This document shows, piece by piece, positions 25,246-33,449 of a stretch of DNA of 64,000 nucleotides. A model generated the notes under the pieces. That model was given only the letters and a program-made list of their open reading frames with translations, was not told the DNA's origin and ran no database searches. Location of the stretch: NCBI GenBank assembly GCA_902613755.1, contig CACMIH010000003.1, positions 124,001-188,000 of the forward strand, written 5' to 3'. This stretch comes from an uncultured Pelagibacteraceae bacterium. Its GTDB lineage: Bacteria; Pseudomonadota; Alphaproteobacteria; Pelagibacterales; Pelagibacteraceae. How positions within the stretch are numbered: position 1 is the first letter of the stretch; every line of letters starts with the position of its first letter. The position numbers were made by a program, and so were the translations under genes.

Positions 25246-26633
25246 TTTTCTTTTTTATATTTCATTATCATTTTTTTAATATTATCAAAAGAAGTTCCAC
25301 CATAAGATTTTTTTGAATTAATTGAATTTTTTAAATTAAATACTTTTAATACGTCATCTTTAAGTTTAGGTTCAATTTTTTTTAATTCCTCTAAAGTCAA
25401 TTCATTTAATTTCTTTTTTCTTTTTTCAGCAAAATTAACTACAGCAGCAGTTTTCTGATATGCTTTTCTAAAAGACATGGAGTGATTTTTTACAAGATAG
25501 TCAGCCAAATCAGTTGATGTAATGTATCCAGAATTAGCAAGTTCTAACATTTTACTCTTGTTTGGATTACAATTTTTAAGTATTTCATCGAAAATTTTTA
25601 AACAATTATTTAGATTGTCGTTAGATTTGAAAACAATCTCCTTATCGTCTTGCAAATCTTTAAAATAAGACAATGGTAAGCCTTTTAAAATTGTAAGCAT
25701 TGAAAATAAATTTCCATAAGCACTTCCTGATTTACCACGCAAGTACTCTAAAAGATCAGGGTTCTTCTTTTGTGGCATTATTGATGATCCAGTAACAACT
25801 TTATCAGATAAATTAATCAAGTTGAAACCATCAGAATTCCAAATAATTAACTCTTCAGCAATTCTAGAAATATGCATAGCACACACAGATGAGGCGTATA
25901 AAAAATCTAAAACAAAATCTCTATCCGAAACTGTATCAATAGAATTATTTGTAGGTATTTTAAAACCAAGTTTTTTGGTTGTATAATTTCTATCTATATT
26001 AAATGATGTTCCTGCTAAAGCTGCAACACCTAGGGGATTTTCATTTAAACTGTTTAAATTATTAGAAAATCTCTTTTTGTCTCTATTAAACATTTCTACA
26101 TAAGACATTAAATAATGTGCAAAAGAAATAGCTTGAGCATTTTTAAGATGAGTAAATCCAGGCATGATAGTCTCAACATTTTTTTCAGCTAACTTGATCG
26201 TACTCTTAATAACTTTATTAATATTATTATTTATTTCGTTAGTTGAATTTTTCATCCAAATTTTAAAATCTGTAATTACTTGATCATTTCTTGATCTTGC
26301 AGTGTGAACGTAGCCAGCTTCTTCACCTATAATTTGAAAAAGTCTCTTTTCGATATTCATATGAATATCTTCATATTTTTTATTAAACTCAAATTTATTT
26401 TTTGTGATTTCCTTATCAATTTTTATTAGTCCATAAATAATTTTATTTTTTATTTTAAATGAAATTATTTTTTGTTTAAAAAGCATTTCAACATGAGCAA
26501 TTGATCCCTGGATATCTTCTTTATAAAGTCTTTTATCAATATCTATTGAATTACCCACTTTTTGAAACAAACTTGATGCATTTTTTTTTATCCGTGTATT
26601 CCAGATTGCTTGGTTGTTTTTATTTTTTGCCAT
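25242..26633 (-). CDS. argH: Argininosuccinate lyase
   Basis: Final step of arginine synthesis, splitting argininosuccinate into arginine and fumarate. The 463-residue protein has the family signature GSSIMPQKKNPDLLEYLRGK with the catalytic serine, HTARSRNDQV (about 98), GFTHLKNAQ and the C-terminal helix bundle. It is the first gene of the argH-lptM-lysA-plsC run on the minus strand and is divergent from the TlpA-like gene. Confidence 0.97.
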   Translation of the reverse strand: MAKNKNNQAIWNTRIKKNASSLFQKVGNSIDIDKRLYKEDIQGSIAHVEMLFKQKIISFKIKNKIIYGLIKIDKEITKNKFEFNKKYEDIHMNIEKRLFQIIGEEAGYVHTARSRNDQVITDFKIWMKNSTNEINNNINKVIKSTIKLAEKNVETIMPGFTHLKNAQAISFAHYLMSYVEMFNRDKKRFSNNLNSLNENPLGVAALAGTSFNIDRNYTTKKLGFKIPTNNSIDTVSDRDFVLDFLYASSVCAMHISRIAEELIIWNSDGFNLINLSDKVVTGSSIMPQKKNPDLLEYLRGKSGSAYGNLFSMLTILKGLPLSYFKDLQDDKEIVFKSNDNLNNCLKIFDEILKNCNPNKSKMLELANSGYITSTDLADYLVKNHSMSFRKAYQKTAAVVNFAEKRKKKLNELTLEELKKIEPKLKDDVLKVFNLKNSINSKKSYGGTSFDNIKKMIMKYKKEK

Positions 26634-26657
26634 GATATTTAATTATACCTTTTTAAC

Positions 26658-27167
26658 ATGAGATTTTTAATAATATTTATTTTTTTGATAACAAATGTTG
26701 TAGCTGAAGAACTACCTGGTATTAAAAATATTGTAATTCATAAAATACCAAAAACATATGATAATGTTATTTTTTTAGACAAAAATGATCAAAAAATTAA
26801 TATTAATGAATATAAGGGTAATCTTTTGATATTGAATTTTTGGGCGGTCTGGTGCGAACCTTGCAAAGAAGAAATGCCATCTTTAGATAAACTCCAAGCT
26901 AATCCAGAATTGGATAAAATAAAAATTTTTCCAATTAATATTGGAAAAGAAACTTTAGATAAAGTTAATAAATTTTTTGTAGATTTTAACATTAAAAACT
27001 TCGATCCTTATTTTGATCCACCTACTACATTAGCAAAAAAGTTTTCTTTAAGAGGTGTCCCTACATCAATAATAATTAATAAAGAGGGCCAAGAATTTGC
27101 TAGAATTATGGGTTCAATTGATTTTGAAGATAAAAATTTTGTTAGTTGGATAAAAAAATATAACTAA
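26658..27167 (+). CDS. TlpA/ResA-like periplasmic thioredoxin
   Basis: Membrane-targeted thiol-disulfide oxidoreductase of the type that keeps cytochrome c or cytochrome oxidase cysteines reduced. It has an N-terminal signal sequence (MRFLIIFIFLITNVVA), then a thioredoxin fold with the active site WAVWCEPCKEEMPSL and the cis-proline segment GVPTSIIINKEG. It is 169 residues, normal for the family. Placement opposite argH is common in alphaproteobacteria, and the convergent HIG1 gene also points to respiratory-chain upkeep. Confidence 0.88.
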   Translation: MRFLIIFIFLITNVVAEELPGIKNIVIHKIPKTYDNVIFLDKNDQKININEYKGNLLILNFWAVWCEPCKEEMPSLDKLQANPELDKIKIFPINIGKETLDKVNKFFVDFNIKNFDPYFDPPTTLAKKFSLRGVPTSIIINKEGQEFARIMGSIDFEDKNFVSWIKKYN

Positions 27168-27367
27168 TTTTTAAAAAAATAAGCAAAGCCAACTAAAGCA
27201 ATAATAGCAATAAACTGTAAAATAACTCTTAACTGCATTAATTTATTTGAATATTTCTTACTTGTCTCTCCTCCCTTAAAAAGAGTTCCGATACCTAAGA
27301 TTAAAACTACTCCAACAGCTATCAAAAGAGCTATTGATAAAACTTTTACTAATATTCCTGAAATCAT
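27164..27367 (-). CDS. HIG1-domain twin transmembrane protein
   Basis: A 67-residue protein with two membrane helices (VLSIALLIAVGVVLILGIGTL and LQFIAIIALVGFAYFF) joined by a charged loop with the HIG1 hallmark SNKLMQLRVILQ. HIG1 proteins associate with cytochrome oxidase and respiratory supercomplexes in mitochondria and alphaproteobacteria. The stop (TAG) shares the bases CTAA with the convergent tlpA-like gene. Confidence 0.85.
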   Translation of the reverse strand: MISGILVKVLSIALLIAVGVVLILGIGTLFKGGETSKKYSNKLMQLRVILQFIAIIALVGFAYFFKN

Positions 27368-27418
27368 TTTTTTTTATTTTAGATTGTGTTTTGACACAAA
27401 AAACATAATTTATCTACT

Positions 27419-28069
27419 ATGACATTTTGCCTAGATTCAATAATTATTAAACCAGAAAATGGTATTGAAATCAAAAATGCAATTATTTTGCTTCATGGTT
27501 ATGGAGGTGATGGAAAGGATATAAGCATGCTTTCTTTAAACTGGAAAAGACATATGCCTAATACAGTCTTTGTTTGTCCGAATGGTCATGAGCCATGCGC
27601 TATAAATCCTTCTGGTTATCAGTGGTTTGATTTAACAAAAGAAGATAATGATTACATATTAGAGCAATCAATTAAGGCTGAAGAAGTTTTAAAAAAATTT
27701 ATTGATGAAATAAAACAAGAATTTAAGTTATCAAATGATCAAATCTCTTTATCAGGATTCAGTCAGGGATGTATGATGTCTTTAAATGTTGGTCTTACAT
27801 CTGAAGAAAAATTTTTATGTATAGTTGGTTTTTCCGGAAAAATAATTAATCAAAAAGATTTGAAAAACAGAATCAAAAATAATACTGAAACATTACTTAT
27901 ACACGGTGAAACAGATCAAATTGTCTCATCAACACATTTACTAGAAGCAAAAGATTTTTTAATTAGAAACAATGTTAAAGTTGATACATTATTAATAAAA
28001 AATTGTGATCATCATATTCCTATTGAAGCATCAAGTACAGCTTTAAATTTTATCTTAAAAAAAATTTAA
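27419..28069 (+). CDS. Phospholipase/carboxylesterase family serine hydrolase
   Basis: A 216-residue cytosolic alpha/beta hydrolase of the carboxylesterase/lysophospholipase (YpfH-like) family. The nucleophile elbow is GFSQGCMMS, the acid is in HGETDQIV and the base in CDHHIP. The oxyanion loop is LLHGYGGDGKD. No signal peptide is seen. The natural substrate cannot be named from sequence. Confidence 0.88.
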   Translation: MTFCLDSIIIKPENGIEIKNAIILLHGYGGDGKDISMLSLNWKRHMPNTVFVCPNGHEPCAINPSGYQWFDLTKEDNDYILEQSIKAEEVLKKFIDEIKQEFKLSNDQISLSGFSQGCMMSLNVGLTSEEKFLCIVGFSGKIINQKDLKNRIKNNTETLLIHGETDQIVSSTHLLEAKDFLIRNNVKVDTLLIKNCDHHIPIEASSTALNFILKKI

Positions 28070-28117
28070 CATCTCTTATTATTGATAAATTTGTTTAACT
28101 AAGTTAAAATTAAATTA

Positions 28118-28687
28118 ATGAATAATTTTATTGAACAAAATGTTTCATTAGAAAAGTGTCCAGCATTAGTGCTTAATGCTGACTACAGACCTTTGAGTTA
28201 TTATCCATTATCTTTATGGTCATGGCAGGATACTGTTAAATCAGTTTTTCTTGATCGAGTTATTATTGTTAGTAATTACGATAGAACTATAAGAAGTCCA
28301 TCATTTAATATGAAATTACCAAGTGTCATAGCATTAAAGGATTATATTGTTCCTCAAAGCAAGCCAAGTTTTACTAGATTTAACGTGTTCTTAAGAGATA
28401 AATTTTCCTGTCAATATTGTGGAAGCAATGAAGAGTTAACTTTTGATCATCTATTACCCAGATCAAAAGGAGGCGAAACAAATTGGGATAATGTTGTAAC
28501 AGCTTGTTCTGCATGCAATGTGAAAAAGGGTGGAAAACTATTAAAACACTCAGGGATGAAGTTGCATCAGTACCCTTTTCGACCATCAACAGAGGATCTA
28601 CACAAAAATGGTAAAAATTTTCCACCAAATTTTTTACATAAAAGCTGGATGGATTATTTGTATTGGGATGTAGAGTTAGAGGCTTAA
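28118..28687 (+). CDS. HNH endonuclease family protein
   Basis: The 189-residue protein has an N-terminal region (ALVLNADYRPLSYYPLSLWSW) common to a widely conserved HNH family, then the HNH zinc finger: CQYCG, FDHLLPRSKGGETNWDNVV and ACSACNVKKG. This form is single-copy and vertically inherited in many alphaproteobacteria; it is not obviously part of a restriction, intron or defence system. Its TAA shares four bases with the convergent coq7 stop. Confidence 0.87.
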   Translation: MNNFIEQNVSLEKCPALVLNADYRPLSYYPLSLWSWQDTVKSVFLDRVIIVSNYDRTIRSPSFNMKLPSVIALKDYIVPQSKPSFTRFNVFLRDKFSCQYCGSNEELTFDHLLPRSKGGETNWDNVVTACSACNVKKGGKLLKHSGMKLHQYPFRPSTEDLHKNGKNFPPNFLHKSWMDYLYWDVELEA

Positions 28688-29217
28688 ATTTTCTCAGAGA
28701 TATTTATTGCAATTCTAGAGCCAGTTTTAATAATTTTATCTAGCAATAAATAGGCCCCTTTTTTTGTTGCACCTTCATCATATGCAATATCCTTATGGTC
28801 TATTTCATCTTGTCTAAATTTTGTAATCTTTTTTTTTAAATCTTTCTCACTCTTATCCAGCTGGTTAATTTGATTTAAGTAATGTTCATCTATAACTTCT
28901 TCAACAGAAGCAGTACATAACATTGCAGCTTTTTTTCCAAGTAAAGTTGATCCAAATCCTAGTCCAACACCTAATAAATCCCACAAAGGCAAAAATTTAG
29001 TTGGTTGTATATTTCTTTTTTTAATTTCGTTTTCAAAAAATTCACAATGTTGTTTTTCATGAACTTTCATTTCCTCAATAGTTTTTTTAAGATTTTCATC
29101 TTTAACAAAAGTATTTAAAGCTAGCAATTGCCCTTCATAAATCTTAACAGCTCCACGTTCACCTGCGTGGTCAACCCTTATGAATTCTTCAACTCTTTTT
29201 TTATTTATTTTTGTCAT
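28684..29217 (-). CDS. coq7: 2-polyprenyl-3-methyl-6-methoxy-1,4-benzoquinone monooxygenase (Coq7)
   Basis: Di-iron hydroxylase of ubiquinone synthesis, used in many alphaproteobacteria in place of the flavin enzyme UbiF. The 177-residue protein has the ferritin-like ligands in DHAGERGAVKIYEGQ, HEKQHCEFF, ASVEEVIDEHY and RQDEIDHKDIA. Its start overlaps the dsbB end by 17 bases, and with ubiE and ubiB elsewhere in the window it gives three ubiquinone genes. Confidence 0.95.
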   Translation of the reverse strand: MTKINKKRVEEFIRVDHAGERGAVKIYEGQLLALNTFVKDENLKKTIEEMKVHEKQHCEFFENEIKKRNIQPTKFLPLWDLLGVGLGFGSTLLGKKAAMLCTASVEEVIDEHYLNQINQLDKSEKDLKKKITKFRQDEIDHKDIAYDEGATKKGAYLLLDKIIKTGSRIAINISEKI

Positions 29218-29686
29218 AGTTTAAATAAGTCTTTGCACTACTAATAGTTATTAGTAAAGAAATCAAAATATTATAACTTGTAAGTGATAATCCCATAATT
29301 TTAAATGTCACATCTTTGCAGCTTATATTTTTTTCTTGTAATTGTTTTAATATGTCCTCTTTAGATACTAAATCTGACCCTTTTTTTAAATCACAAACTA
29401 ACGATTCCTCAATGAAACCTTGCTCAATACCTAGATGATATAAAGATAAAATTGTAGCAGCTAAAAAAACTAAGATAAGCAAAAGTATAAAATATTTTTC
29501 AAGATGAACAAATTTATGATTTAGTACAATAATTATTATAGCCATTAAGTATGGAATTCTCTCTAAAATACATAAGTTACAAGGTTGATGACCTAAAACA
29601 TATTCAATAAAAAATGCCGAAGATAAAGCAATAATGCTGATTAAAAAAATTAATTTTAAGGTAATTGTTTTGTTAATCTCAACCAT
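29201..29686 (-). CDS. dsbB: Disulfide bond formation protein B
   Basis: Inner-membrane enzyme that reoxidises DsbA and passes electrons to quinone. The 161 residues contain four predicted membrane helices, the first periplasmic cysteine pair in HQPCNLCILERIPYL, and a second pair split across a loop (ESLVCDLK and NISCKDV). It sits between yqaA and coq7 with overlaps on both sides. Confidence 0.9.
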   Translation of the reverse strand: MVEINKTITLKLIFLISIIALSSAFFIEYVLGHQPCNLCILERIPYLMAIIIIVLNHKFVHLEKYFILLLILVFLAATILSLYHLGIEQGFIEESLVCDLKKGSDLVSKEDILKQLQEKNISCKDVTFKIMGLSLTSYNILISLLITISSAKTYLNYDKNK

Positions 29687-30284
29687 TAAATTTAAAAAAT
29701 AAATAAATAATAATAAATATTATAACTATAATAATTCCAATTATGGTGAACCATTTTGATCCATGTTTTTCCATGTACTCTGTAAATAATTCTCCAAATT
29801 TATAAGATAAAAAGGCAACTATAAAAAATCTCAGGCTTCTTGAAATTAAGCTAACAATTATAAAAATAGGAAGATTAAAAGCAATTAAGCCACTTGAAAT
29901 TGTAAAGGCTTTATAAGGTAATGGTGTAAAGCCAGCTAAAAAAAGAATACTCAGCCATGCGAGGAATCCACTACCTTGGGACATGCTGAATTTTAAATTT
30001 TCAACTTTATCTTGATACCCATAAAATTCGATTACATACATTGCTAAATCAAAAAATAAATAACCTATCAAATATCCAAAGATACCTCCAAGAACTGAGA
30101 ATATTGATGCTATTAAGAATATTTTCAAATATTTCTTTTTTTTAGCAATAACCATTGGGATTATCATTGCATCTGGAGGTATAGGAAAAAAAGAACTTTC
30201 TATAAAAGACACAAGCCCCAAATAAAAATTCGAACTTTTATGTGCAGCTAATTCTAAACATTTTTTGTAAAGTCTTTGAAACAT
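29679..30284 (-). CDS. YqaA family membrane protein (DedA/VTT superfamily)
   Basis: A 201-residue polytopic protein with the superfamily motifs FIESSFFPIPPDAMIIPM and FTPLPYKAFTISSG, and about five membrane helices. DedA-type proteins act as lipid scramblases or transporters; the exact substrate of the YqaA branch is uncertain. It heads the yqaA-dsbB-coq7 operon, whose upstream region is shared with the divergent tRNA-Leu. Confidence 0.87.
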   Translation of the reverse strand: MFQRLYKKCLELAAHKSSNFYLGLVSFIESSFFPIPPDAMIIPMVIAKKKKYLKIFLIASIFSVLGGIFGYLIGYLFFDLAMYVIEFYGYQDKVENLKFSMSQGSGFLAWLSILFLAGFTPLPYKAFTISSGLIAFNLPIFIIVSLISRSLRFFIVAFLSYKFGELFTEYMEKHGSKWFTIIGIIIVIIFIIIYLFFKFNG

Positions 30285-30324
30285 TTTTTGGTTTTAATAT
30301 AAATTTAGTTCTTATACTATTAAA

Positions 30325-30330
30325 TATAAT
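30325..30330 (+). promoter_or_regulatory. Putative -10 of tRNA-Leu
   Basis: A perfect TATAAT lies 15 bases before the mature tRNA 5' end. No convincing -35 was found at 16-18 bases upstream. Confidence 0.4.
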
Positions 30331-30345
30331 TTAATTGAATATAAA

Positions 30346-30430
30346 GGGCGAATGGCGGAACTGGTAGACGCGCACGACTCAAAATCGTGTTTCGTAAGAA
30401 GTGAGAGTTCGATTCTCTCTTCGCCCACCA
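30346..30430 (+). tRNA. tRNA-Leu (anticodon CAA)
   Basis: The acceptor stem GGGCGAA/TTCGCCC, discriminator A and encoded CCA frame an 85-base tRNA with a long variable arm, as expected for leucine. The anticodon stem CACGA/TCGTG encloses loop CTCAAAA, giving anticodon CAA (reads UUG). The T arm has GTTCGATTC. The start codon of the acyl-CoA synthetase gene lies 7 bases after the CCA end. Confidence 0.95.
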
Positions 30431-30437
30431 TGTAATT

Positions 30438-32168
30438 ATGAATATAAATAATTTAAATAATTTGATCGAATTATTTGTTAATCAAGCAAATAAACAAAAT
30501 AAAAAAGATATTTTTTTAGAATGGCTAAATCCAAGTAATAAAAAATCATATACATGGGAACAAACTGAAAAGAATATATTAAAATTATCAAAAGTTATTA
30601 AAGAAAATATAAAAGAGGGTGATAGATGTCTTTTAGTTTCAGAGAATAGACCTGAGTGGTTTGTGTCTGATTTGGCTATAATGTTAGCTGGTGGAATTAC
30701 TGTACCAGCATATACAACATATATTGAAGATGATTATAAGTATTTGATTGAAGATTGTGAACCTAGCTTAGTTATTGTTTCTAATAATGAAATGCTAAAA
30801 AAATTGCATAACTTAATTAATGAAAAAGATTTTATAAATAAAGTTGTTACTTTAGATCAAATAGATAACGTAATAAATAACTTACATATAAATAACAAAG
30901 AAAAATATTTAGATTATAATTCTATAACAAAAAATAATTTATTAGCAGAAGATAAAATTGAAAATAATAAATTAAAAAGAAATTCTCCAGCATGCATTAT
31001 TTATACTTCAGGAACTGGTGGGAATCCTAAGGGAGTAATCTTAAGTCATGGTGGAATTTTGAATAATGTTGAGGGATCGATAGAAATTCTAAAACCATTA
31101 TTTAACTCAAAACTAGTATTTTTAACTTGGCTTCCTCTTTCTCACTCTTATGAGCATTGTCTTCAATTTGTGCAGATAGCAGTAGGAGCCAAAGTATTCT
31201 ATGCTGAAAAAATTGAAAAACTTCTAGAAAATATATCTGAAGCAAAACCTAGAATTATGACAGCTGTTCCAAGGTTCTATCAGAACCTTTACAACAAAAT
31301 AAACATGAATTTAAAAAAACAAACAGGTTTCAAAGCTAAATTAATTGAAGCAACTATTCGTTTGGGAAGAAAAAAACTATTAAATCAAAAGATGACTTTA
31401 TCTGAAAAATTGCTTGATTTGATAGTTGAAAAATTAGTAAGAAAAAAAATAAAAAAACAATTTGGTGGAAATTTACAAGCTTTCGTTTCAGGTGGTGGTG
31501 CTCTAGATAAAGAAATAGGTGAATTTTTAAACGCCATAGGATTACCGACCCTCCAAGGTTATGGTTTAACAGAAACATCACCAGTAGTAAGTTGTAATCC
31601 TATACACAAAATAAAAGTGGAAACTGTAGGACCTCCATTTAAAGGGAATGAGGTTAAAATTGCTGAAGATGGAGAAATTTTAGTTAAAGGTGAAAATGTA
31701 ATGCTAGGATATTGGAACAAAAAAGAAGAAACTGAAAAAGTAATTAAAAATGGATGGCTTCATACAGGTGATATTGGAGAAATAGATCCAAATGATGGTT
31801 ATTTAAAAATTACTGATAGAAAAAAAGATATCATAGTAAGTGCTGGAGGGGATAATATTTCACCAGCTAAAATCGAAAATATGATTACAAATGAGCCTGA
31901 GATAGATCAATGTATGGTTTATGGTGATAAAAAAAATTATTTAGTTGCTTTAATTGTTCCTAATAAAGATTTTTTAAATGAAAAAAAAAAAATTTATAAA
32001 GTAATTGAAAAAATAAATAAAAAATTATCTTTATTAGAAAAAATAAAAAGAATTCAATTAATAGATGAAAATTTTTCTATTGAAAATGGTTTAATGACAC
32101 CAACAATGAAAGTAAAAAGAAAAAAAGTTACAGAAAAATATAAAAAACAGCTAGAAAATCTTTATTAA
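30438..32168 (+). CDS. Long-chain acyl-CoA synthetase (AMP-forming)
   Basis: Activates fatty acids to acyl-CoA with ATP. The 576-residue protein has the AMP-binding motif IIYTSGTGGNPKGVILSHGG (about 190), the Faa1-type segment FLTWLPLSHSYEHCLQF, the motif LQGYGLTETSPVVSCNP and WLHTGDIGEID with DRKKDIIVSAGGDNISP. The C-terminal lysine is in MTPTMKVKRKKV. It starts just behind tRNA-Leu with no ribosome binding site, so the message probably begins at the tRNA processing site. Confidence 0.88.
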   Translation: MNINNLNNLIELFVNQANKQNKKDIFLEWLNPSNKKSYTWEQTEKNILKLSKVIKENIKEGDRCLLVSENRPEWFVSDLAIMLAGGITVPAYTTYIEDDYKYLIEDCEPSLVIVSNNEMLKKLHNLINEKDFINKVVTLDQIDNVINNLHINNKEKYLDYNSITKNNLLAEDKIENNKLKRNSPACIIYTSGTGGNPKGVILSHGGILNNVEGSIEILKPLFNSKLVFLTWLPLSHSYEHCLQFVQIAVGAKVFYAEKIEKLLENISEAKPRIMTAVPRFYQNLYNKINMNLKKQTGFKAKLIEATIRLGRKKLLNQKMTLSEKLLDLIVEKLVRKKIKKQFGGNLQAFVSGGGALDKEIGEFLNAIGLPTLQGYGLTETSPVVSCNPIHKIKVETVGPPFKGNEVKIAEDGEILVKGENVMLGYWNKKEETEKVIKNGWLHTGDIGEIDPNDGYLKITDRKKDIIVSAGGDNISPAKIENMITNEPEIDQCMVYGDKKNYLVALIVPNKDFLNEKKKIYKVIEKINKKLSLLEKIKRIQLIDENFSIENGLMTPTMKVKRKKVTEKYKKQLENLY

Positions 32169-32287
32169 ATTATTTAAATAAAATTGTTTATTAACCGCAT
32201 AAACATTAACTAAATTAATAAAAAAAAGTTTTATAAAAATAAAAAATTAAAAAAAAATTTTATAAAATTTAACTTTTAATTAAAGAA
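32169..32287. other. Extremely AT-rich spacer before the lysine-rich microgene
   Basis: About 120 bases with long A and T tracts and a few small AT inverted repeats (for example ATTTTATAAAAT). There is no ORF and no GC-containing terminator stem. It could act as an UP-element for the TTGACA promoter that follows. Confidence 0.4.
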
Positions 32288-32316
32288 TTGACATAACTTA
32301 TAGAAAAAAATAAAAA
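32288..32316 (+). promoter_or_regulatory. Promoter of the lysine-rich microgene
   Basis: A consensus TTGACA -35 (32288-32293), exactly 17 bases, then TAAAAA (32311-32316) as -10. A-tract DNA upstream resembles an UP-element. This is among the clearest promoters in the window. Confidence 0.6.
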
Positions 32317-32327
32317 TATGGTAACAG

Positions 32328-32344
32328 CGAATCAATTTGATTCG
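32328..32344. promoter_or_regulatory. Perfect palindrome downstream of the microgene promoter
   Basis: CGAATCAA-T-TTGATTCG is a perfect inverted repeat with 8-base arms and one central base, about 12 bases past the -10. It could be a repressor operator or a short 5' leader hairpin. Confidence 0.55.
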
Positions 32345-32368
32345 TTTAACTAAAAAAGGGAGCTAAAG

Positions 32369-32461
32369 ATGCCTAAGAAAAGAAAAAAAGCGGCAAAGAA
32401 AACTAAGAAAAAAGCTAAGAAAAAAGCTAAGAAAAAAGCAAAAAAAAGAAGAAGAAAATAG
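32369..32461 (+). CDS. 30-residue lysine-rich basic microprotein
   Basis: A free-standing 31-codon gene beginning MPKKRKKAAKKT and ending KKRRRK. It has 18 Lys and 4 Arg among 30 residues; the rest are five Ala plus Met, Pro and Thr, with no acidic residue. The middle is a tandem K-K-K-A repeat encoded by a repeated 12-base unit. Support for it being real: a consensus promoter, a perfect palindrome in the leader, a GGGAG ribosome binding site 7 bases before the ATG and a strong terminator right after it. The composition resembles histone H1 or AlgP-like tails, so nucleic-acid binding or compaction is inferred; no family assignment is made. Confidence 0.7.
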   Translation: MPKKRKKAAKKTKKKAKKKAKKKAKKRRRK

Positions 32462-32480
32462 TAACTTAGTATTCTTTACA

Positions 32481-32524
32481 AAAAACGCTTCTTATTACAG
32501 TTTGTATGAGAAGCGTTTTTTTTT
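32481..32524. terminator. Bidirectional rho-independent terminator
   Basis: AAAAACGCTTCT (from 32481) pairs with AGAAGCGTTTTT (to 32520); the stem extends by three further pairs and the plus strand continues with T residues. On the minus strand the same hairpin is followed by TTTTTTG. It therefore serves both the microgene and the convergent carD-like gene. Confidence 0.85.
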
Positions 32525-33449
32525 ATTCGTCAATTGATTCCTCGTTATCAGAAATTGGCTCGTCTTCAGGCAGTTCACTAGAAGGAGCTTTTGCAACTGT
32601 CGCTGGCTTAGGTTGTCCAACTAAGTTTCTTTTTAATGCTTTATCCAATTTTTTCTGAGTATCTTCTAAAGATGCATCTAAAACAATCTGAAATTCAGAC
32701 AAAATTCTTTCATAAGCTTTTTCAAATAATTGTCTTTCGCTGTAAGATTGATCAACCATAAGATCATCGCCTTTATTTAAATCTCTAACAACTTCAGCTA
32801 ATTCGTATATTTTTCCAGAGGAGATTTTGGCTTCATATTCTTGTGCTCTTCGACTCCACATAGATCTTTTAATTTTGGGTTTACTTTTTAATATTGAAAT
32901 GCATTTATTTACTTGGTTAATAGTTGCTAAGGGTCGCAAGTGAGATTGCTTGTTTACAGGGACCATTCCATTAGCTTTATCTTTTTCAAATTTAATAACA
33001 TATGTTTCAACATCAATGCCACCAATGTTGATTTTTTTAAATTCAGTAATTTGGCCAACTCCATGCTTTGGGTAAACAACATGGTCTTTAATTTTGTATT
33101 CTCTTTTTTCAGTTTCTTGTTTTTTAACTTTTTTAATTTCTGGCTTAACTTCGTTTGTTTTTGAAATTCTTAAATTATCTGTTTTGTGCTCAGCTGATCC
33201 TTCTCCAATTTTACTAGTTTTTTTTGTTTTAGTTGGCTTAGTAGAAACTTTTTTTATAATTTTTTTTGTTTTTTTTGAAATTATTTTTTTTGCTTTTTTA
33301 GCTTTTACTGTTTTTTTAGCTTTTAAAACTTTCTTTTTTGAAACTTTCTTTTTTGAAACTTTTTTTTTCAAATTTTTATCTGTTTTGCTTTTAAAGATTT
33401 TCTTTAAAATATTTTTCGTATTTATTTTCTTCATTTGTATATTTTTCAT
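32523..33449 (-). CDS. carD: CarD/CdnL-family transcription regulator with lysine-rich N-terminal tail
   Basis: CarD/CdnL proteins bind the RNA polymerase beta subunit and stabilise open promoters. The CarD domain begins near residue 118 ([20 protein letters not shown]) and continues through [12 protein letters not shown] to a helical C-terminal domain with [16 protein letters not shown]. The odd part is the first 80 residues: 37 are lysine, with tandem VSKKK repeats, like a histone H1 tail. The acidic C-terminus ([15 protein letters not shown]) contrasts with it. The start overlaps the fdxA end by 59 bases; a second Met (33434) is possible, but no later Met precedes the CarD domain. Confidence 0.88.
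   Translation of the reverse strand: MKNIQMKKINTKNILKKIFKSKTDKNLKKKVSKKKVSKKKVLKAKKTVKAKKAKKIISKKTKKIIKKVSTKPTKTKKTSKIGEGSAEHKTDNLRISKTNEVKPEIKKVKKQETEKREYKIKDHVVYPKHGVGQITEFKKINIGGIDVETYVIKFEKDKANGMVPVNKQSHLRPLATINQVNKCISILKSKPKIKRSMWSRRAQEYEAKISSGKIYELAEVVRDLNKGDDLMVDQSYSERQLFEKAYERILSEFQIVLDASLEDTQKKLDKALKRNLVGQPKPATVAKAPSSELPEDEPISDNEESIDE

Noticed and set aside
28118..28687. HNH gene as a restriction or defence element
   Set aside because: It is the conserved single-copy alphaproteobacterial family with no methylase, toxin or mobile signature nearby.
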